Positions 14,620 through 20,887 of a DNA stretch of 20,887 nucleotides are shown one piece after another. The first letter of the stretch is position 1; the number at the start of each line of letters is the position of its first letter. The notes below the pieces were generated by a model. The model did not search any database and had not been told where the DNA came from. It saw only the letters and a program-made list of their open reading frames with translations. The stretch is taken from contig JAJYOO010000008.1 of assembly GCA_021796155.1 (NCBI GenBank), positions 1-20,887 of the forward strand, in the 5' to 3' direction. The stretch comes from Chloroflexota bacterium (lineage in GTDB: Bacteria; Chloroflexota; Anaerolineae; Anaerolineales; Villigracilaceae). The position numbers and the translations under genes are program-made.

Positions 14620-14960
14620 AAAATACCGTCTTACTGGTTACAAATTATGGCATGGGTCATGCCGCTCAACCGGCGGACCTTCCGATCAAACTTATAGATA
14701 AATATTTCAACTTATTATTGCAGGGAAACAATTTACCGTCGGCGATTTGCTTTTATACAGATGGTGTAAAGCTGACGGTCAAAGATTCGCCGGTGCTCGA
14801 TCCATTGAAAAAGCTGGAAGCGAAGGGAGTGCAAATAATTATCTGCTCAACCTGTCTCGAAGCAATGGGATTGTCAAAGGATGTGCAAGTCGGGATTGTA
14901 GGAGGAATGCCTGACATCATCGAAGCACAAATGAAAGCGAGTAAAGTCATCACAATATAA
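14616..14960 (+). CDS. DsrE/YedF-like protein
   Basis: 114 residues. The N-terminal beta-strand 'TVLLVTNYGMG', the middle 'SAICFYTDGVKLT' and 'IIICSTCLEAMGL' with C77 and C80 match the DsrE-like fold, closest to the C-terminal domain of YedF. Members take part in sulfur relay or selenium metabolism; the ICxTC pair suggests a reactive cysteine. The N-terminal TusA/SirA domain of YedF is absent, so this is a stand-alone DsrE domain. Starts on the 4-base ATGA overlap with the DUF2007 gene. Partner and substrate are unknown. Confidence 0.8.
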   Translation: MKNTVLLVTNYGMGHAAQPADLPIKLIDKYFNLLLQGNNLPSAICFYTDGVKLTVKDSPVLDPLKKLEAKGVQIIICSTCLEAMGLSKDVQVGIVGGMPDIIEAQMKASKVITI

Positions 14961-14986
14961 AACAGCAAGCCCAAGGAGGAGCGACA

Positions 14987-16135
14987 ATGAATTTTGATCT
15001 GAACGACGAACAGCGTTTGTGGAAGAGAACCGTCCACGACTTTGTGGAAAAGGAGGTCCGTCCCAAAGCCAAGGAAGTGGACGAGAAAAGCGAATTCAAC
15101 TGGGAAGCGACTCGCAAGATGGGTCCGCTCGGATTGCTCGGGCTGAATATCCCGGAGCAATATGGCGGCGCGGGCGTGGACGCCATCAGCGCGGCGGTAG
15201 CGCTCGAAGAACTCGGCTGGGGCTGCGGCTCAACCGCGCTTTCCATCGCCGCACACAATGGATTAGGCACTTCGCCACTGGTTCTGTACGGAAGCGAAGC
15301 GCTCAAAAAGAAATGGCTTCCGCTCGTTGCCAGCGGCAAAGGCAAACTTGGATCTCTGGCATTGACCGAGCCGGGCGCGGGTTCCGATTTGCAAGGCGGA
15401 GTCAAAACGAAAGCCGTCAAGGATGGAAAAGATTGGATCATCAGTGGCGCGAAAATGTGGACGACCAACGCGTCCATCGCGGAATACATCATCACGCTTG
15501 TTCGCACCGGACCCGAAGGCGGCGGCACCCGCGCTTTGAGCATGATCCTCGTCCCGACAGATTCCAAAGGACTCAAGATTGGCAAGCCTGAAAAGAAAAT
15601 GGGATTGCACGGCTCGCCCACTCATGCCGTGACGTATGAAGACGTGCGTGTGCCATTAAATAATTTGATCGGCGAAGAAGGACGCGGCTTGCAGCAGACT
15701 CTTTCCACGCTCGATGGCGGACGAATTGGCATCGGCGCGATCACCGTTGGACTAGCGCAGTCCGCATTTGAATATGCGATGCAGTATGCAAAAGAACGCC
15801 AGGCATTCGGACAAGCCATCGCGAACTTCGAAGCCATCCAATGGATGCTGGCAGACGCAGCCACGGAAATCGAAGCGGCGCGCTTTTTGGTGTATCACGC
15901 CGCGTGGTTAAAACAACATGGCCGCCCATACACAAAAGAAGCGGCCATGGCAAAGCTATTCGCGACCGAAATGGCAGAACGCGTTTGCCGCAACGCAATT
16001 CAAATCCACGGCGGATATGGATATTCGAGCGAATATCCGGTCGAACGCATTTATCGTGATACGCGGCTGATGACCATCGGCGAAGGAACCAGCGAAGTGC
16101 AGCGTATGGTCATCGCAAGACATTTGTTGGTGTAA
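14987..16135 (+). CDS. acyl-CoA dehydrogenase
   Basis: 382-residue FAD enzyme that forms trans-2-enoyl-CoA from acyl-CoA, passing electrons to ETF. N-terminal helical domain 'DEQRLWKRTVHDFVEKEVRP', then 'LTEPGAGSD' (~125-133) and 'WTTNA' in the beta domain; C-terminal 'RQAFGQAI', 'QIHGGYGY' and 'IGEGTSEVQR'. The catalytic base is expected at E366 in that EGTSE motif, the short/medium-chain position. Perfect SD (GGAGGA) 7 bases before the ATG. It lies 26 bases after the DsrE gene, so it may share its transcript. Exact acyl specificity (for example butyryl versus branched-chain) cannot be told from sequence alone. Confidence 0.93.
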   Translation: MNFDLNDEQRLWKRTVHDFVEKEVRPKAKEVDEKSEFNWEATRKMGPLGLLGLNIPEQYGGAGVDAISAAVALEELGWGCGSTALSIAAHNGLGTSPLVLYGSEALKKKWLPLVASGKGKLGSLALTEPGAGSDLQGGVKTKAVKDGKDWIISGAKMWTTNASIAEYIITLVRTGPEGGGTRALSMILVPTDSKGLKIGKPEKKMGLHGSPTHAVTYEDVRVPLNNLIGEEGRGLQQTLSTLDGGRIGIGAITVGLAQSAFEYAMQYAKERQAFGQAIANFEAIQWMLADAATEIEAARFLVYHAAWLKQHGRPYTKEAAMAKLFATEMAERVCRNAIQIHGGYGYSSEYPVERIYRDTRLMTIGEGTSEVQRMVIARHLLV

Positions 16136-16144
16136 ATAAAATCC

Positions 16145-16237
16145 AATGTCATTGCGAGACCCGCATAGCGGGTCGTGGCAATCTCGTCTAACATGCAAAC
16201 AGGAGATTGCCGCGCGCCTTCGGCGCTCGAATGACAT
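16145..16237. repeat. nested palindromic intergenic repeat
   Basis: Outer arms TGTCATTGCGAG / CTCGAATGACA enclose three inner hairpins: GACCCGC/GCGGGTC (16158-16174), GGCAATCTC/GAGATTGCC (16177-16211), and GCGCC-TTC-GGCGC (~16214-16225). The whole unit would fold as a branched structure. The 'GTCATTGCGAG..GCAATCTC' wording is a known style of dispersed bacterial repeat. It has no coding content. Confidence 0.75.
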
Positions 16238-16248
16238 CACAATTTTGT

Positions 16249-16300
16249 AGGGCACAGCTCGCGCAGCACGCAAAGCGCACGCCGTGCCCTTATATTTTTT
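16249..16300 (+). terminator. terminator-like hairpin between convergent genes
   Basis: Arms AGGGCAC (16249-16255) and GTGCCCT (16284-16290) with an inner GC-rich self-complementary loop, followed by TATATTTTTT. It could end the acyl-CoA dehydrogenase transcript. The right arm touches the stop codon of the leftward methyltransferase gene. It may belong to the same repeat cluster. Confidence 0.5.
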
Positions 16301-16847
16301 CAACAACAATCCACGCGCTGGAATCTTTTGAAATAATATTCACGCGCGAAGAATCAAACAACGCGACGATCTGATCCGGCGCGAGAAAATGACTCCGCAT
16401 CAACAACAACTTTTCGCCAAGCGCGATCAGCTTGACTCCAAAACTGCGAATGTCCGGTTCTTCGATCACGATCCGGCCACCGGGCTTGAGCACGCGGAAA
16501 AGTTCGCGAGCGGTATTCGCTTGATGGATCACGTGGTGAAACGCGTCCACCATGATGACGCGGTCGAAGGAATTATCAGGGAAAGGCAAAAGCTCGGATT
16601 GGGCCGCGGCCGCTCGAAGTCCGGGTTTGGATGCGGCAAATCGCAACATGCCAAGTGAAACATCCGCAACGAAAACGTGCGCGGCTTCATCCCTCAATGC
16701 CGATGCGACGCGCCCCGTGCCGCCGCCGACATCAAGCAAGATTCCCTTTGTTGGCAAATCCGCCGCAGCGGTCATCACATCCAACGACGAATAATCGCCG
16801 ACGCGGTTATACAGCGGTGCGATGAAATTGAAATGATCGAATGGCAT
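16290..16847 (-). CDS. class I SAM-dependent methyltransferase
   Basis: 185 residues, Rossmann-type methyltransferase of the UbiE/Methyltransf_11 kind. SAM motif I is LDVGGGTG (38-45), the acidic end of strand 2 is 'VADVS' (~60-64), and 'LPFPDNSFDRVIMVDAFHHV' (~88-107) is the motif II region, then 'ELFRVLKPGGRIVIEEP' (motif III). Substrate cannot be told; quinone or small-molecule methylation is possible. One base separates it from the comEA-like stop, so it is translated from the same mRNA. Confidence 0.85.
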   Translation of the reverse strand: MPFDHFNFIAPLYNRVGDYSSLDVMTAAADLPTKGILLDVGGGTGRVASALRDEAAHVFVADVSLGMLRFAASKPGLRAAAAQSELLPFPDNSFDRVIMVDAFHHVIHQANTARELFRVLKPGGRIVIEEPDIRSFGVKLIALGEKLLLMRSHFLAPDQIVALFDSSRVNIISKDSSAWIVVEKI

Positions 16848-16848
16848 G

Positions 16849-17433
16849 TTATTGAACGGAGATCAAAGTTTTGATGTTATCGAAAGTCGCCGGGCCAATG
16901 CCGGGCACGTTCATGATGTCTTCGATTTTTTGGAACGGGCCGTGCTGGGTGCGATAGTCAATAATTTTTTGTGCGGTTGTTGGGCCAATCCCCGGCAAAA
17001 GATCGAGCTGCGCCAACGTTGCTGTGTTGATATTGATCAGATTCCCCGCGGGAACAGTCGGCGTGGTCAGCACAAGAAACGGCGCGTTGGATGATGAAGG
17101 CGGAAGCCCTCCCACTGCTACACCGCTCCCGGCCGGGATATTTATTTGTTGTCCATCTTCAAGCTTCGCTGCAAGATTGACGGACGTTGTATCAGCAGTA
17201 GATAACAAACCGCCTGCTGCTTCGACAGCATCCTGCACGCGGCTTCCTTGCGTGAACGAATACACACCAGGATGCGCCACCTCGCCCATAATTTGAATCG
17301 TGATTTCAGGCTGCGTGGGCGAAGGCAAAAGCTTCACCGGTTCTCCAGATGGCATTCGCGTCACGATGAAAAGTGCGCCCGCCAAAATGAAACCGGCCAG
17401 TAACCCAATCAGCATATAAAGAACCTGCTTCAT
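16849..17433 (-). CDS. ComEA-like DNA-binding membrane protein
   Basis: 194 residues. N-terminal TM anchor (~5-24), then an SLBB domain (~45-100, 'GEVAHPGVYSF'), a Ser/Pro linker, and a helix-hairpin-helix DNA-binding domain (~134-194) with two hairpins 'LLPGIGPTTAQKI' and 'VPGIGPATFDNI'. This is the layout of competence protein ComEA, which binds incoming double-stranded DNA outside the membrane. No comEC or comEB gene lies beside it here, so a role in DNA uptake is only inferred. Confidence 0.88.
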   Translation of the reverse strand: MKQVLYMLIGLLAGFILAGALFIVTRMPSGEPVKLLPSPTQPEITIQIMGEVAHPGVYSFTQGSRVQDAVEAAGGLLSTADTTSVNLAAKLEDGQQINIPAGSGVAVGGLPPSSSNAPFLVLTTPTVPAGNLININTATLAQLDLLPGIGPTTAQKIIDYRTQHGPFQKIEDIMNVPGIGPATFDNIKTLISVQ

Positions 17434-17442
17434 AGCTCTATT

Positions 17443-17877
17443 TTACAACAATCTCATCACCAACAACGATTCGCCTTTCGGCATGAACAACGAAGAGAGG
17501 CGCACAAGGCGGCGAAAATACGTGGGCATCTCATCCAAACCGATGGAATGAAACTCCCATTTTTCATAAAATGGACCAAGGCTGGAACGGCACATCAAAT
17601 ACAACGGATGCGGCGACCGCTCGATCAAATGCTCGATGACGGCGCGTGCGATTCCTTTTCCGCGGTCTTCAGGCTCAACCGCGATGGATGCCAATTCGAT
17701 GATGTCCCTTCCATGCGGCTTGAGTTGTCCGCAGCCACGCATCCTTCCGGATCCGTCAACGGCTACCACGAACCGATGCCAATCCAAGTCCATGGGGTTG
17801 ATCCCGACGCGGCGGATCAAGTTTTTGATCGCGGCAGAGTCCGCTGCGGTCGCGGAACGAAGCGCAAACTCAGCCAA
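17443..17877 (-). CDS. GNAT-family N-acetyltransferase
   Basis: 144 residues from TTG at 17877; a longer frame from TTG 17916 would overlap the upstream gene by 47 bases. N-terminal 'LRSATAADSAAIKNLI' is the usual first strand/helix. The acetyl-CoA loop is 'ASIAVEPEDRGKGIARAVIEHL', with RGKGIA as the pyrophosphate-binding turn, and C-terminal 'LGPFYEKWEFHSIG' is the usual last motif. The acceptor is unknown. The TTG overlaps the upstream stop by 8 bases and a GGCGGGA lies just upstream. Confidence 0.8.
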   Translation of the reverse strand: MAEFALRSATAADSAAIKNLIRRVGINPMDLDWHRFVVAVDGSGRMRGCGQLKPHGRDIIELASIAVEPEDRGKGIARAVIEHLIERSPHPLYLMCRSSLGPFYEKWEFHSIGLDEMPTYFRRLVRLSSLFMPKGESLLVMRLL

Positions 17878-18490
17878 GCAGTCCCGCCGCAACGATGATG
17901 GTGAACGAAGCGACAAACCAATGAATCAAAAATGGGTAGACAAACGACCGCGTCCGATAGGCAACCCAGCCGAATGCAAATCCGCCGAAGATGGTTGAAA
18001 GAGTCTCGACTTCGGGCTTGCCGATGTGCGCCAGCGCAAACGGGACAGCCTGAAGCCACAACGCTTCCGGGCCGAATTTGCGCGCATAGGCAAACAAAAT
18101 AAAACCGCGGAACATGAATTCCCATCCAAAGAGATCAAGGAATGTATTCCAGGGAAGCCCGCCAACCTGGGACTTGTAATATTCCTGCATTGCCGGGCCG
18201 CGCGCCACGAACCAAAGGATTGGCGCCATCAACGCAATACCCAACGCCGTCAAAATCAATCCGGCCTTCCAATCGCCGAAAGTAAATCCGTAGTCGCGAG
18301 GATTTTCTCGAAAGACCACAAGAATAATGAGGAGCGGAATAAGCAAATACAAAATCGTGCGATCATAATCTTTGTTTGGAGTCAATTGATGATAATAATC
18401 AATCATCAAGAGCAAAGTTGTGACGACGGTGATAGTTACAACTTTCCAGTCGAAGTGAAGGCGTTCGCCAAGGAGTTTTTTTATCTTCAT
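17870..18490 (-). CDS. CPBP-family intramembrane protease homologue
   Basis: 206 residues with about 6 TM segments. Motif 1 reads W123-E124-F-M-F-R128 where the family normally has EExxxR, so the first Glu is replaced by Trp. Motif 2 is F151-A-L-A-H155 (FxxxH) and motif 3 is H190 in 'IHWFVAS' (HxxxN becomes HxxxA). Members cleave CAAX-like proteins or act in immunity and bacteriocin self-protection; without the first Glu the protein could be inactive or act differently. The stop overlaps the GNAT start, and its own start overlaps the upstream gene by 4 bases. Confidence 0.8.
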   Translation of the reverse strand: MKIKKLLGERLHFDWKVVTITVVTTLLLMIDYYHQLTPNKDYDRTILYLLIPLLIILVVFRENPRDYGFTFGDWKAGLILTALGIALMAPILWFVARGPAMQEYYKSQVGGLPWNTFLDLFGWEFMFRGFILFAYARKFGPEALWLQAVPFALAHIGKPEVETLSTIFGGFAFGWVAYRTRSFVYPFLIHWFVASFTIIVAAGLLG

Positions 18491-18876
18491 TTTGAAAACA
18501 TAATGGAAAATAGAAATGGAATGCTTATAACTATTGCCAACAAACCCGCAAGGGCCAATACATTTTCAATTTCATAACTGGACGCCGAGTGTTTACGATT
18601 ATCGGCGTCTTGAGCAATCAAATCTTGAGCCGATCGCTCCCGAAACAGGAAAAATGGGAAACGTAAGTTCTTAGGATTGTCCGGGCTGGTAGGATCGGAG
18701 CCGCCAAGAAATGCACCTATACCGCCCACCAACATTCCCAGGCCAAATAAGATTATCCCAAAATCAAACTTGACGAGCCACGCGATAAGAACAGCAAGAA
18801 TTGCCAAGCCCACGTCCAAGATTGCTACATTTTTTATAAAGCGCATTCTAGCAGAGTTCTTATTTTCAGATTCCAT
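18487..18876 (-). CDS. small membrane protein of unknown function
   Basis: 129 residues from ATG 18876; an in-frame start at 18948 would overlap the upstream gene. Hydrophobic segments at ~17-34 and ~37-55 are followed by 'GGSDPTSPDNPKN' and a polar middle, then a C-terminal TM (~105-127). I recognise no family. The 4-base overlap with the CPBP gene (18487-18490) ties it to that protein's translation, so the two may act together. Confidence 0.6.
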   Translation of the reverse strand: MESENKNSARMRFIKNVAILDVGLAILAVLIAWLVKFDFGIILFGLGMLVGGIGAFLGGSDPTSPDNPKNLRFPFFLFRERSAQDLIAQDADNRKHSASSYEIENVLALAGLLAIVISIPFLFSIMFSK

Positions 18877-18919
18877 GATGCATCTCGCAAATAAGCTAAT
18901 CAGACCGGGTCGAACTGAT

Positions 18920-20302
18920 TCAGTAAGGTAAATAGAGCTGGTTCCCATTCGGTCCCAACATTTGAGAAATAATCGGCCAATCGCGATAGATTTCCAATGA
19001 CCAGTTTAACACAAGAAGGAAAGCGACAACCAATGCAATCCAAAGAAGAATTCGCGGGCGGGATTTGAACGCGGCAAAGCCATTCGTCCAAAAGCCCGCG
19101 GTCATGATTGCGAAAAATGGAATCAAAGCCAAGTGGAATCGTTCCTCGGAAAGAATGAAAACATGCGGCAGCAAATATCCGATGAAAAGCAATGCCAACA
19201 AAATCGTCTGCGGATTCCACGACAACGAAGCCGCGCCGAACGCGCTGGACAAGGCAACGATGATAAATGGTGCGCCCAGAATTATAAGGATCAAAATCAA
19301 AAGCGGCGGAGGAATGTATCCAAGAAAATCGTTGACGTAGAAATAAGTAAAGGCGCGCCATTCCACGTCGAAGAAATATCCCAATCTATTCACAGCTAAA
19401 ACTGGAAAGCGCGCCGGGTCTTGTTCGATAAATTGAATCGCCTTTTGCGTGCCAACTTCATCGCGCGTTTTATCGTCGAGAATGGACATTAGATCAAGCG
19501 AGGGACCAAAGGTAAATGTCCCGGTGGATTGCGGTGAATAACCAACGTAAAGGTTGTAGCCCAACGAAGTCTCGATGCTGGTTAATTTACGGGCAAGCAA
19601 AGAATTACGGATGATCCACGGCATGATAGTAACGAGAAGAGCGACCAACGAAAGAATTGCACCGCGTCGATTTTTCAAAATAAGCCAAATCCATAAAATA
19701 GCTAATATGCCAAATCCAAGAATGATGGAACGTGTTAAGGCCGCTAAACCAAGGAGAAAGCCGGATAATAGAAAGTTGAAAGTGGTTGGCTTTTCTGCGA
19801 CGCGAAGAAATGCAAGCATGGTCGCAAGCACAAGAAGAAAGAATAAGTTTTCCGTCGCCAATGCGATTGGAAAAATCAAAAGCATCGGATAGACTGCGAC
19901 GATCCACGCGGCAATTTTGGCAATCTTCTTTCCTCTTTCGTCTTTTACGGAATCAGGAAGAGGAAAGACGAAAGAAAGATGTCGCGCGGTCAGATATGTT
20001 AATGGCGCAAGCAGCGCGCCGAGAACTGTCTGCGCCAAACGCGCCGCAAAAAAACGCCCGTCATGGATGCCATTGAAATAATAGATGATTGCAAGAAAAG
20101 CCGGATATAACGGCGCACGGAATGTGGTCAGCATTCCGCGCGGGTCAAGATGAAGAGCCGCAAGGTCGAGGTGAAGATACGGGGCAAGGCGAGCCAAATC
20201 GGCGGGCGCGTACCACCGAAATCCAAGTCCCGAAGCGAGGCTGCGCGCCAACATATCGTACTGGAACATGTCATCGAGACCAATCCCCAACTGACGCGTC
20301 AA
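18920..20302 (-). CDS. GT39-like membrane glycosyltransferase (5' end uncertain)
   Basis: At least 460 residues with ~10-12 TM segments. Early 'LGIGLDDMFQYDMLARSL' (~5-22) carries the DD...Y pair typical of ArnT/PMT-type GT39 enzymes, and 'TTFRAPLYPAFLA' (~59-71) matches the following RxPxYP block. Such enzymes transfer a sugar from a polyprenyl-phosphate donor; the acceptor is unknown. The first standard start codon is TTG at 20302, but the frame stays open further upstream and encodes a clear TM helix (RIFLVALGLRLIPVIL) that normally precedes the DD motif. An ATT at 20365, overlapping the SET gene's stop, or another rare start may be used. A 12-bp inverted repeat lies within the gene at 19934-19975. 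Confidence 0.82.
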   Translation of the reverse strand: MTRQLGIGLDDMFQYDMLARSLASGLGFRWYAPADLARLAPYLHLDLAALHLDPRGMLTTFRAPLYPAFLAIIYYFNGIHDGRFFAARLAQTVLGALLAPLTYLTARHLSFVFPLPDSVKDERGKKIAKIAAWIVAVYPMLLIFPIALATENLFFLLVLATMLAFLRVAEKPTTFNFLLSGFLLGLAALTRSIILGFGILAILWIWLILKNRRGAILSLVALLVTIMPWIIRNSLLARKLTSIETSLGYNLYVGYSPQSTGTFTFGPSLDLMSILDDKTRDEVGTQKAIQFIEQDPARFPVLAVNRLGYFFDVEWRAFTYFYVNDFLGYIPPPLLILILIILGAPFIIVALSSAFGAASLSWNPQTILLALLFIGYLLPHVFILSEERFHLALIPFFAIMTAGFWTNGFAAFKSRPRILLWIALVVAFLLVLNWSLEIYRDWPIISQMLGPNGNQLYLPY

Positions 20303-20360
20303 AATAACGGGGATCAGCCGCAGTCCAAGCGCAACCAGAAAAATCCGCGCGGGAAAAGAA

Positions 20361-20887
20361 CTAATGAACTGCCACTTTACTTCTTTGATGAACCTCTTTT
20401 TTCAAAGCGGCAATACGGCGCTGGAGATATGGGGAAAAATATCCGTCGTACCTTTTCCACAATTCAGGCCGCTTCCAATCTTCGCCAGTGACGCGTCCGC
20501 GGCAATTCGGCGAACCGCACGTACATTCGAACTCATCATAGTTTGAGCCGTCGCACATGGCATAGTCGAGGCAAATCTCCTCGCCCGGATCAATATCGCG
20601 CATGGCGATCAAACCGATTTGCCCGCTTAAGCCCACATTGGGATCACAGCAGTGGTTGAAGCAGTCGGCATCCTCCATGGACGGAGTCATCAAATAGAAA
20701 TTATCTTCGATTTGCAAAACCTGCTGCGTGAAGTTGGGCATGTTCGGATCGATCTCATCGGCGGCGATAATCTTTCCGCCCCACAGTGAGATCAGCTCGC
20801 CTTTCAGGATCGGCTCAATGGCGAACACGCCGCAATTCCCTTTTTGCGGATGCGGATGGCTTTCCAATTTCTGCCAATCGGTCTGCT
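20361..20887 (-). CDS. SET-domain protein, partial at the window edge
   Basis: At least 168 residues from a TTG at 20867; the frame is open to the last base, so the true start is probably outside. Motifs: 'GVFAIEPILKGELI' (~13-26) as the SET-N box, 'FNHCCDPNVG' (70-79) in place of the usual RxxNHxCxPN, 'GEEICLDY' (95-102), and a post-SET 'CTCGSPNCRG' (115-124) with zinc-binding Cys. SET proteins methylate lysines using SAM; bacterial members are widespread but mostly uncharacterised. The stop overlaps or abuts the GT39 gene. Substrate unknown. Confidence 0.88.
   Translation of the reverse strand, partial: QTDWQKLESHPHPQKGNCGVFAIEPILKGELISLWGGKIIAADEIDPNMPNFTQQVLQIEDNFYLMTPSMEDADCFNHCCDPNVGLSGQIGLIAMRDIDPGEEICLDYAMCDGSNYDEFECTCGSPNCRGRVTGEDWKRPELWKRYDGYFSPYLQRRIAALKKEVHQRSKVAVH

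Overview
This 20.9 kb window is bacterial chromosome. It is most likely from Chloroflexota, class Anaerolineae. That placement is an inference from several signs: a Thr/Pro-linker lipoprotein with an SH3-like tail, a YwiC-like protein next to a fused cytochrome c-b polypeptide with a Rieske partner, sigma70-type TATAAT promoters, many TTG/GTG starts and intergenic 'GTCATTGCGAG'-type repeats. No marker gene in the window proves it. Coding density is high and there are no transposases, phage genes or CRISPR arrays.

Left block (1-10,016, all on the minus strand). The window opens inside methionyl-tRNA synthetase (metG), whose frame is broken after about 84 codons by a 49-bp inverted copy of a nearby terminator. 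To the right of that terminator (upstream in transcription order), a leftward series encodes a polytopic membrane protein, a GT87-like membrane glycosyltransferase, a YceD/DUF177 protein, a long-chain polyprenyl diphosphate synthase and a TatD-family metal hydrolase. Next come a phosphoglucomutase/phosphomannomutase with its own clear promoter, and two tandem paralogous polytopic membrane proteins that look GT-C-like. Together these could supply activated sugars, a polyprenyl carrier (or a quinone tail) and membrane glycosyltransferases for an envelope glycan; that link is inferred.

Middle block (10,100-16,135, plus strand). A strong promoter drives tRNA-Pro(CGG), which is followed by a terminator and a decayed copy of the tRNA 3' half. 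Then come a small SH3-like lipoprotein, a YwiC-like membrane protein with a promoter placed for leaderless translation, and the most distinctive locus: one 611-residue polypeptide joining a c-type cytochrome domain, a b6-type cytochrome b and a subunit IV-like C-terminus, with an overlapping Rieske gene. A DUF2007 gene, a DsrE/YedF-like gene and an acyl-CoA dehydrogenase follow in the same direction. The layout suggests a compact b6c-type quinol oxidoreductase in an energy-metabolism gene group.

Right block (16,140-20,887, minus strand). A nested palindromic repeat and a terminator-like hairpin separate the convergent blocks. Beyond them lie a class I methyltransferase, a ComEA-like DNA-binding protein, a GNAT acetyltransferase, a CPBP membrane protease with an altered first motif, a small unknown membrane protein, a GT39-like glycosyltransferase that seems to lack a standard start codon at its natural N-terminus, and a SET-domain protein that runs to the window edge. 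Most of these genes overlap or nearly touch, consistent with one leftward operon.
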